Below, one piece after another: positions 58,089 through 64,000 of a DNA stretch of 64,000 nucleotides. The notes beneath the pieces are model-generated. The model searched no databases, was not told where the DNA came from, and saw nothing but the letters and a program-made list of their open reading frames with translations. The position numbers were made by a program, and so were the translations under genes. The stretch comes from Erwinia tracheiphila. GTDB taxonomy: Bacteria > Pseudomonadota > Gammaproteobacteria > Enterobacterales > Enterobacteriaceae. The stretch is from the NCBI RefSeq assembly GCF_021365465.1, contig NZ_CP089932.1:310001-374000 (forward strand). Direction: 5' to 3'. Every line of letters starts with the position of its first letter. The stretch's first letter is position 1.

Positions 58089-60008
58089 ATGAGTGATTTT
58101 CTTGAGGTTTATCGTAGCCTGCAATTCGATGGTTGTATTTATGCCAGGCTACATTCCACGTTGCCAGTTAGCGGTGTGATCTACTCCCTTTTTCGTGATG
58201 ATGTCCTGGTCGTACAACAAAGTGTCCAGAGCGCTGATATATCCGTTAAATTTTCAGACCAGGTTGCAGGTATTTTTGAGCTGAAAGCAGAAATTATGGA
58301 TAGCGGTGATCGGCCACGGACTTTTACCCGCAAGCTGAATATTCCGGCCCAGTCACGCCGATTAAAACAGGGGACGACCCTCCCTGAAACCAGCAAAATT
58401 AAAGATATCTCATCTGCCTGTGACAATATCAGCAATTATTTTCTTGAAATTCAGTTTCTGGAAGGTGGTCCGGCGCAGTTTTACAATGAGGACGACAGGC
58501 GGCTTCCATTGTTCTCGGCATTCAAAAAACAGCATTTAGCAGAAGTTGCCATTGCTAACCGAAATGCTATCACTGCTGTTTTTCCTGATAGTGATAGCCC
58601 TCGTCTTGTCAATTTATACCAGCTGATTGCCAGCGGCCACTTTGGCGAATTAAAGCTGATTGCTCATGAACTGGAAACACTGGACTACGTTGAAGCCTGC
58701 AGCCTGAATCCGGATACGCGCGATCTTCCTCCACCTGAACAGGCTGAAGAGATTGCAGCACCGCGCCTCACACAGGATGTTGCGCGCGTCGGTGCAGGCA
58801 GTAGTGTTGGCACACCTGATTTCACGCCCCGACAAACCTACCTTAATAGTGCACCTGGCCTGAATGTGCGCGAGGCATGGCTCTCGGGAGAAACTGGCCG
58901 TTTTGCCACCGTTCGCCTGCTTGATTTCGGTGTCTATCGCAATCATGAAGATTTGCAGGGCAATATCAATGTTGTCACCAGCCGCGATGAAAGCCAGGAT
59001 TGCAATCATGGTACTGCTTCTGCAGGCTGCATTGTCGCTAAAAATAATGCGTTTGGCGTAACGGGCATCGCTCATGGCTGCCAGCTGCATTTTTATGACA
59101 CGGGCAATCTTGACCTGATTGTGCGCGATGCCCAGCCGGGAGATATCGTGGGTCTTAATATTCAGGTGAATGTGGATGGACGTTTGCTGCCCTGGAGTTA
59201 CTATAAAAATATTTGGGATCGAATCAATGTGTTGTCTCACCGGGGGGTCACGGTTGTGATGTCTGCCGGGAACGGCGGGAACGATCTCAGTCCTGATGCG
59301 GGTTTGATGCCGGACTATGGCGATAATGGTGTGTTGCTGTCTGGTGCGGTGTCCAGTACCACCGGGCGACGTCTTGCCTTCTCCAACTACAATAATGCCA
59401 ATTCATCAATTTGTGCCTGGGGGCATAATGTTACAACGACGGGATATGACGGTTTACAAACGCTGCCCGGAAATAATCACAATTACACCGCCACATTTAA
59501 CGGCACCTCCAGTGCTACGCCGCTGCTGACGGGCGCTCTGGCACTGATCCAGTCCTATGCCAAGCGCAAATATGGTGTGTACCTTGATTGTCTGGAAATG
59601 CGACAATTAATAGCGCGTACCGGGCGCTCACAAGGTGTTTCTGATGGCGTGGGGTACCAACCTGACATCATGAGAGCCTTTGCATGGCTTGATGAAACGC
59701 TTGGCGCTGATGAGGTGCAGGAGGGTGAACATATCCTGCCGGTTGCCCAGATGAGAATCACTGCGGTGGCGGGCAGCGAACTGGCCTTTACTGCTCTGCT
59801 ACCCTCGGGCGTGGATCAAAATGGTATTCACTATCGCTGGCTGACAACGTCAAGGGAAACCTTGAGCACGCCGACTGAACAGCGGACTCTGGTGCGTTTC
59901 CCTGAGGTCACTCGTGAAACTCTTGGACAGATTTCGGTCAATATCAGCGGTGCTTTTCATGGCGGTGACGCCATTGGGCTGAAGATTGTGCCGACGTCAG
60001 ATGCGTAA
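58089..60008 (+). CDS. subtilisin-like serine protease (S8), probably C-terminally truncated
   Basis: 639 aa. Residues 1-90 look Ig-like; 100-230 are a variable linker. The S8 domain follows with Asp279 (VRLLDFGVYRNHEDL), His307 (DCNHGTASAG), the oxyanion Asn395 (SAGNGG) and Ser474 (FNGTSSATPLLTGALAL). The end (565-639) is an Ig/PKD-like domain. The triad is complete. There is no N-terminal signal peptide, so export would need another route. AAGGTG precedes this ATG, preferred over one 33 bases upstream. After the stop the same frame continues into a decayed CBM5/12. Confidence 0.82.
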   Translation: MSDFLEVYRSLQFDGCIYARLHSTLPVSGVIYSLFRDDVLVVQQSVQSADISVKFSDQVAGIFELKAEIMDSGDRPRTFTRKLNIPAQSRRLKQGTTLPETSKIKDISSACDNISNYFLEIQFLEGGPAQFYNEDDRRLPLFSAFKKQHLAEVAIANRNAITAVFPDSDSPRLVNLYQLIASGHFGELKLIAHELETLDYVEACSLNPDTRDLPPPEQAEEIAAPRLTQDVARVGAGSSVGTPDFTPRQTYLNSAPGLNVREAWLSGETGRFATVRLLDFGVYRNHEDLQGNINVVTSRDESQDCNHGTASAGCIVAKNNAFGVTGIAHGCQLHFYDTGNLDLIVRDAQPGDIVGLNIQVNVDGRLLPWSYYKNIWDRINVLSHRGVTVVMSAGNGGNDLSPDAGLMPDYGDNGVLLSGAVSSTTGRRLAFSNYNNANSSICAWGHNVTTTGYDGLQTLPGNNHNYTATFNGTSSATPLLTGALALIQSYAKRKYGVYLDCLEMRQLIARTGRSQGVSDGVGYQPDIMRAFAWLDETLGADEVQEGEHILPVAQMRITAVAGSELAFTALLPSGVDQNGIHYRWLTTSRETLSTPTEQRTLVRFPEVTRETLGQISVNISGAFHGGDAIGLKIVPTSDA

Positions 60009-60235
60009 GATGAGCTGGCACAGGAAGGCCAGGATCAGGACAGCGCACCACGTTATCCTCTTTGGGTTACTCACAGGCCCTGCACGGGAGGAGAATGCGC
60101 CAGCTACAGGGCGGTCATTATCTGGCTAAATGGTGGTCGCAGGCGTCGAGCCGGTGCTGGAGAGTGCCACGGGTGCTGCCAGCGATGATGACAGGCCCAG
60201 GACGCGTATCTGGCCATCCAGACTGAGATATTCCC
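60009..60235 (+). pseudogene. decayed C-terminal CBM5/12 of the protease
   Basis: Directly after the TAA the frame reads DELAQEGQDQDSAPRYPLW, and in shifted frames GGHYLAKWWSQ and GVEPVLESATGAASDD. These match the CBM5/12 of the upstream gene (YPLW, GGNYQAKWW, GVEPGLPNTTGPATGN). The original protease thus probably ended in a CBM that has been lost through a stop and frameshifts. Confidence 0.65.
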
Positions 60236-60237
60236 CA

Positions 60238-60261
60238 CCCGGTAGGGGCTACCCTGCCGGG
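60238..60261 (+). terminator. hairpin after the protease locus
   Basis: CCCGGTAGGG-GCTA-CCCTGCCGGG, 10 bp with one U-G pair. There is no T tract (CTTATT follows), so a terminator role is only possible. Confidence 0.45.
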
Positions 60262-60419
60262 CTTATTGGTTGCAAACCTCACCACTCATCGGTTTAACCG
60301 CCGCTGTCAGACACGCATTCGACGGCATGCGCCCCTGTCCGCCAAATAGTGTTGGACAAGGTAGCAAAATCTGCGGTTATCTGTCCGACCAGATATTCTG
60401 ATTTGCTGGCGGATAAATA

Positions 60420-60885
60420 ATGACTCAGATCGACGATCACGATCTTAACATACTGACGCTGCTGGAGAGTAATGGCTGACTGACCGATCAGGAGTTAAGC
60501 GATTTTGTTGGGTTCTCCGCTTCGCAATGCTCGCGACGGCGCATTGCCCTTGAACAGGCCAGCCTTATTCTTGGCTATCACGCCAGGCTGTCACCTGATG
60601 CCGTTGGCCTGGGAATGATTGGTCTGATCGAAGTTCGCTTAATTAACCACACTGCCGATTATGTTGAGAGCTTTCACCGAATGGTAACGGAACAGCCCGC
60701 CATCGTTGACGCTTATTAAGACCACCGGCGATGCCGATTATTTGTTAAAAGTTGCTGTCGCCGATTTAACGGCGCTGAGTGCGCTGATCAGCCAGCTGGT
60801 AGCAGACCATCAAAGCGTTTTTCATGTTAAAACCTCAGTAGGGCTGGCGCGGCTGAAAGAAAACGGCGTGATGATTCCGGTCTGA
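60420..60885 (+). pseudogene. Lrp/AsnC-family regulator, broken
   Basis: Reads MTQIDDHDLNILTLLESNG, stop, LTDQELSDFVGFSASQCSRRRIALEQASLILGYHARLSPDAVGLGMIGLIEVRL. It then shifts frame after AIVDAY and ends KTTGDADYLLKVAVADLTALSALISQLV ... VMIPV. This is a complete Lrp-type HTH plus RAM effector domain carrying one nonsense (TGA at 60477-60479) and one frameshift (near 60715). Confidence 0.85.
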
Positions 60886-60945
60886 ACAAACTGGTCTGCA
60901 CCTCACTGGTGCGATGTTGCGTCAGAGAGGTGCGTTTTATCCCTG

Positions 60946-61575
60946 TATGAACACCACCTCCTGTGGAGGTGGTGGCAATAAGCTGGCTCTGCCAGTCATG
61001 CTACTCATGGGAAAATCCGAATCTGTTATCCCCATAACTGCCAGGGATTTAACCATGAGCAGATTCCAGAAAGCATCTCATGTGCACTGGTGTTGTCAAT
61101 ATCATATCGTATGGACACCCAGGTACCGGTTTCGCATTCTCAGGAACAATGTTGGTAAAGAGGTCTGTAAGCCGATAAGGATCTCAGGTGAGCAGTCCGG
61201 GATAGAAGTAGTGGAGCTGAATGTCCAGACAGACCATGTCCATTTGCGGGTAAAAGTGCCTCCACGGCTTTCGATTTCCCATGTAACAGGCGACTTAAAG
61301 GGTAAAACAGCCCTTCGATTGTTCAGTAAATTTCCCTGCCTGCGTAAGAACAAGCAGTGGGGGAATGATTTTTGGGCAAGAAGTTATTGTGTCGATACCG
61401 TAGGTATAAACGAAGAAATGATAATAAAGTACGTGAAGTATCAGGAAAAACATGAAGTTGAAGAGAGCCAGCTTCCACTGAAAGAAGTGTGAAGGGAAGG
61501 CTCTCTGAGTCTGGACTTAGTGCGCCCCTGTGGGGCGAAATCAATGCCACCTGCTATGCAGGTGGTTTTTTACTG
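60946..61575 (+). mobile_element. IS200-family element
   Basis: About 630 bp without terminal inverted repeats. It is bounded instead by subterminal hairpins: left CACCACCTCC-TGT-GGAGGTGGTG (60952-60974), right CCACCTGC-TAT-GCAGGTGG (61547-61565) followed by TTTTTT. Exact ends are uncertain by a few bases. Confidence 0.85.
61055..61492 (+). CDS. tnpA: IS200 TnpA (Y1 HUH transposase)
   Basis: 145 aa. QYHIVWTPRYRFRIL at the start, HUH motif DHVHLRVKVPP and the catalytic tyrosine helix IIKYVKYQEKHE. Single-strand transposase cutting at the hairpin ends. It is full length. A longer in-frame reading from 60914 crosses the IS end and is not used. Confidence 0.93.
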   Translation: MSRFQKASHVHWCCQYHIVWTPRYRFRILRNNVGKEVCKPIRISGEQSGIEVVELNVQTDHVHLRVKVPPRLSISHVTGDLKGKTALRLFSKFPCLRKNKQWGNDFWARSYCVDTVGINEEMIIKYVKYQEKHEVEESQLPLKEV

Positions 61576-61577
61576 CG

Positions 61578-61776
61578 ATATGCACATGATTTGTGAGTGA
61601 CAGTGGCTAATAGTGCAATAAATGGCTATTTATGGCGGATTGAATGCGTTTAATAATTATTAAAGCAACCGATTTTCAATGCCTTAACGTCATCGCCATG
61701 ACTTTTTGCCAGAGGTGAGCCAGACTGGAGCGATTTTTGTGGAGATGTGCGTATCATTTCTCTGATAATCAACATT
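61578..61776. other. gap before yitT remnant
   Basis: About 200 bases with no gene or clear signal. Confidence 0.5.
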
Positions 61777-62383
61777 ATGGACAACATCATACCTGCCCGA
61801 ATTCCCCATACCCTGGTTGAAGACGCGCTGGCGATTAGTACTCGGCACGCTACTGGTCTCCTTTGGCGCTATGCTGCTGAAAAGCGCGGGAGGGATAACG
61901 GACAGCACGGCAGGCATTGCTTTTTTGCTGAGTTATCTGACTCACGTTTCTTTTGGCGGGGCGTTTTTTGCGGTTAACCTGCCATTTTACTGGCTTGCCG
62001 TTCGCCAGATGGGCCGGGTTTTCACCCTGAAAACATGCTGCTTTGTAGGTCTGGTTTCTTTGTTCAAACATTTACATCCATTTTTCATTCACCTCTCTGC
62101 ACTGAATCTGTTTTATGACGTGCTGTTTGGTAACGTGATAATGGGAATTGGGTTTATAGTATTGCTTCGGTACAAAGCCAGCCCGGACGGTATCAATATT
62201 CTGGCGTTGTGGTTACAGCATCGCTACGGCATCCGTGCTGGAAAGTGACAGATGGGCATTGACAGCGGCGTGGTACTGGCCTCGCTGTTTGTGGTGCCGA
62301 TGACGGCTGCGTCCATGGTTGGTGCCGTCATCCTTAACCTGATTATTGCCATGAGCCACCACCCTGGTCGTTATTTCGTCTGA
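61777..62383 (+). pseudogene. YitT-family membrane protein, broken
   Basis: Starts MDNIIPARIPHTLVEDALAI, then needs a frameshift near 61837 to continue LGTLLVSFGAMLLKSAGG and on through four hydrophobic helices. It meets TGA at 62246-62248 (AGK*QMGIDSGVV) and finishes [34 protein letters not shown]. Two lesions in an otherwise complete YitT/DUF161 gene. Confidence 0.83.
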
Positions 62384-62441
62384 CTCCTGGACGTTGCGAG
62401 CAGCAGCGTCAGGACTTAATTATTTAATGGAGATGTTTACC

Positions 62442-63635
62442 GTGTTTCAAAACGTTGATGCCTATGCCGGCGATCCTATTCTTTCCCTGATGGAAACCTT
62501 CAGGCAGGATGAGAGGCCGCACAAGATAAATCTGAGCATCGGGCTATATTACGACGAACAGGGGCAAATTCCACAGTTGCAGGCGGTAGCCAGTGCAGGA
62601 TCTCGCCTGAATGCACAGCCAGCCAGTGCCTCTCTGTATTTGCCAATGGAAGGGTTGTCACCTTACCGCAGTGCCATTGCGTCGCTGCTGTTTGGCCCGC
62701 AGCATCCCGTCCTGCAAGCCGGGCGAATTGCCACCGTCCAGACGTTGGGTGGTTCCGGGGCGCTGAAAGTGGGCGCTGACTTTCTGAAAGCGTATTTTCC
62801 TGACTCACAGGTCTGGGTAAGCGATCCCACCTGGGAAAACCATGTGGCGATCTTCTCGGGGTCGGGTTTCCAGGTAAACAGCTATCCGTGGTATGACCCA
62901 GGCAGCAATGGCGTGATGTTTGACCTGCTGCTGGCGAAACTGAACACGCTGCCGGCGAAGAGTATTGTGCTGTTGCACCCCTGCTGCCATAACCCAACCG
63001 GTGCCGATCTTAACCACAAGCAATGGGACAGGGTCATCGAGGTGCTGAAACAGCGGGAGCTGATCCCGTTCCTTGATATCGCCTATCAGGGCTTTGGTGC
63101 AGGTATGGACGACGATGCCTACGCTATTCGTGCCGTCACCTCAGCCGGGCTGCCCGCGCTGGTCAGTAACTCATTTTCGAAAATTTTCTCACTCTACGGT
63201 GAACGCGTTGGCGGCCTGTCGGTGGTGTGTGACAACACCGAAGAAGCTTCCCGCGTGTTGGGACAGCTGAAAGCGACCGTGCGCCGTAACTACTCCAGCC
63301 CGCCGAATTTTGGGGCGCAGATCGTTTCCTGCGTGTTAAACGATGCTGAACTGAAAGCAAACTGGCTGGCTGAAGTGGAAGGAATGCGTCTGCGTATTCT
63401 GGCGATGCGCCAGCAGCTGGTGGACGTACTGACTACCGCCGTGCCGGGGAAAAACTTCAACTATCTGCTCAGTCAGCGCGGCATGTTCAGCTACACCGGT
63501 CTGAGCGCGGCACAGGTGGAGCGGCTGCGTGAGGAGTTTGGTGTTTATCTGATCGTCAGTGGCCGCATGTGTATGGCCGGCCTGAACAGCAAAAATGTTC
63601 ACCAGGTGGCGAAAGCTTTTGCCGCAGTGATGTAA
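62442..63635 (+). CDS. tyrB: aromatic amino acid aminotransferase TyrB
   Basis: 397 aa from the GTG at 62442 ([14 protein letters not shown] matches the E. coli start; GGAG lies 8 bases upstream; an ATG at 62427 would add five residues). PLP enzyme making Tyr, Phe and Leu from their keto acids. Key parts are [38 protein letters not shown] and the PLP lysine in [17 protein letters not shown] (about residue 247). The C-terminal [10 protein letters not shown] holds the substrate-binding Arg. Confidence 0.97.
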   Translation: MFQNVDAYAGDPILSLMETFRQDERPHKINLSIGLYYDEQGQIPQLQAVASAGSRLNAQPASASLYLPMEGLSPYRSAIASLLFGPQHPVLQAGRIATVQTLGGSGALKVGADFLKAYFPDSQVWVSDPTWENHVAIFSGSGFQVNSYPWYDPGSNGVMFDLLLAKLNTLPAKSIVLLHPCCHNPTGADLNHKQWDRVIEVLKQRELIPFLDIAYQGFGAGMDDDAYAIRAVTSAGLPALVSNSFSKIFSLYGERVGGLSVVCDNTEEASRVLGQLKATVRRNYSSPPNFGAQIVSCVLNDAELKANWLAEVEGMRLRILAMRQQLVDVLTTAVPGKNFNYLLSQRGMFSYTGLSAAQVERLREEFGVYLIVSGRMCMAGLNSKNVHQVAKAFAAVM

Positions 63636-63652
63636 CGCCAGGCGTTTAACAG

Positions 63653-63679
63653 ACGACTCCTTCGGGGGCCGTTTTTCGT
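63653..63679 (+). terminator. tyrB terminator
   Basis: ACGACTCC-TTCG-GGGGCCGT followed by TTTTT; one A-C mismatch in the stem and a UUCG loop. Confidence 0.7.
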
Positions 63680-63935
63680 TGTGGCAAGCCATGGTGCGAT
63701 TTTCTTTAATTTCAGCACCTTATGCTGTGATATGCCGGATGACATCCATCATTTCAGATTATCAGACGGGTTATGTGCTGCATAACATCGCTTCTTTCTG
63801 GCGTTTGTTTCCAGAGTCGAGCCGTCTGAAAAGCACGCTAACTGTGAATCAACAGCGTGCAGCAAGTATTAAGGGTTTGCCTTTTCAGCTTTTACTCCAC
63901 ACTTAACAGGACTCATGGGCCTGAGGAGCAATACG
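63680..63935. other. tyrB-yjbQ gap
   Basis: 256 bases with no convincing gene. GAGGAG before the yjbQ ATG is its ribosome-binding site. Confidence 0.5.
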
Positions 63936-64000
63936 ATGTGGTATCAGCAAATCATGATGTTGACCCCGAAACCCCGCGGGTTCCATCTGGTGACAGATGA
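63936..64000 (+). CDS. yjbQ: YjbQ family protein, 5' end only
   Basis: MWYQQIMMLTPKPRGFHLVTD, cut by the window end. It matches the N-terminus of E. coli YjbQ (MWYQQTLTL...RGFHLVTDE), a small conserved protein with secondary thiamine-phosphate synthase activity. GAGGAG precedes the ATG. Confidence 0.85.
   Translation, partial: MWYQQIMMLTPKPRGFHLVTD

Noticed and set aside
63679..63906. 75-aa frame after tyrB
   Set aside because: No ribosome-binding site, begins in the tyrB terminator, no family resemblance.

Overview
The window is chromosomal DNA from an enterobacterium (order Enterobacterales), most like the Erwinia/Pantoea group. The evidence is an rRNA operon with a tRNA-Glu(UUC) spacer and close homologues of MobA, YihD, SrkA, DsbA, PolA, EngB, DusA, PspG, Qor, DnaB and TyrB. 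Many insertion sequences and freshly broken genes point to a genome in decay. An Erwinia tracheiphila-like genome would fit, but that species guess is inference.

Layout. 1-4077: 3' end of 16S, tRNA-Glu, 23S, 5S, terminator. 4318-10178: mobA, yihD, srkA-dsbA, polA. 10189-11389: a decayed IS481-family copy replaces the interval that carries spf (Spot 42) in E. coli and supplies the last codons of engB. 12404-12638: a CsrC-like sRNA cut off by a second IS481 fragment. 12706-19233: remnant of a contractile-tail prophage (Dit-like, plug, hub, spike, wedge, baseplate J, DUF2612), broken by an IS91-family element and by point mutations. 19309-22675: a DUF2335 gene split by an intact IS481-family element, then an IS4-family element.

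22676-50201: a P22-like podoviral prophage without its left arm. It has tripartite operators on both sides of a CI/LexA-like repressor, Cro, a primase-helicase followed by iteron-like repeats, a CoiA-like protein, Q, a lysis cassette carrying an HNH endonuclease, and the P22 order gp3-2-1-8-5-4-10-26-14-7-20-16. An accessory segment follows: small membrane protein, a ShoB/OhsC-like type I toxin-antitoxin pair, and a Bro-N antirepressor with a possible C4-like leader. Then come a tailspike with a P22-type head-binding domain, two small genes and an integrase next to dusA.

50291-64000: dusA; two direct IS1-family copies around pspG-qor-dnaB; a CBM5/12 protein and a subtilisin-like protease with a decayed C-terminal CBM; an Lrp/AsnC pseudogene; an IS200-family element; a YitT pseudogene; tyrB; and the start of yjbQ. 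alr, which sits between dnaB and tyrB in E. coli, is absent here.

In E. coli the polA-engB-csrC and dusA-dnaB-tyrB loci are far apart. Here they are joined through prophage and IS material, so the window appears to record a rearrangement. The most interesting single signal is the ShoB/OhsC-like pair at 45.4-45.8 kb: a 26-residue hydrophobic peptide gene plus a divergent small RNA whose predicted 5' end is complementary to the toxin leader.
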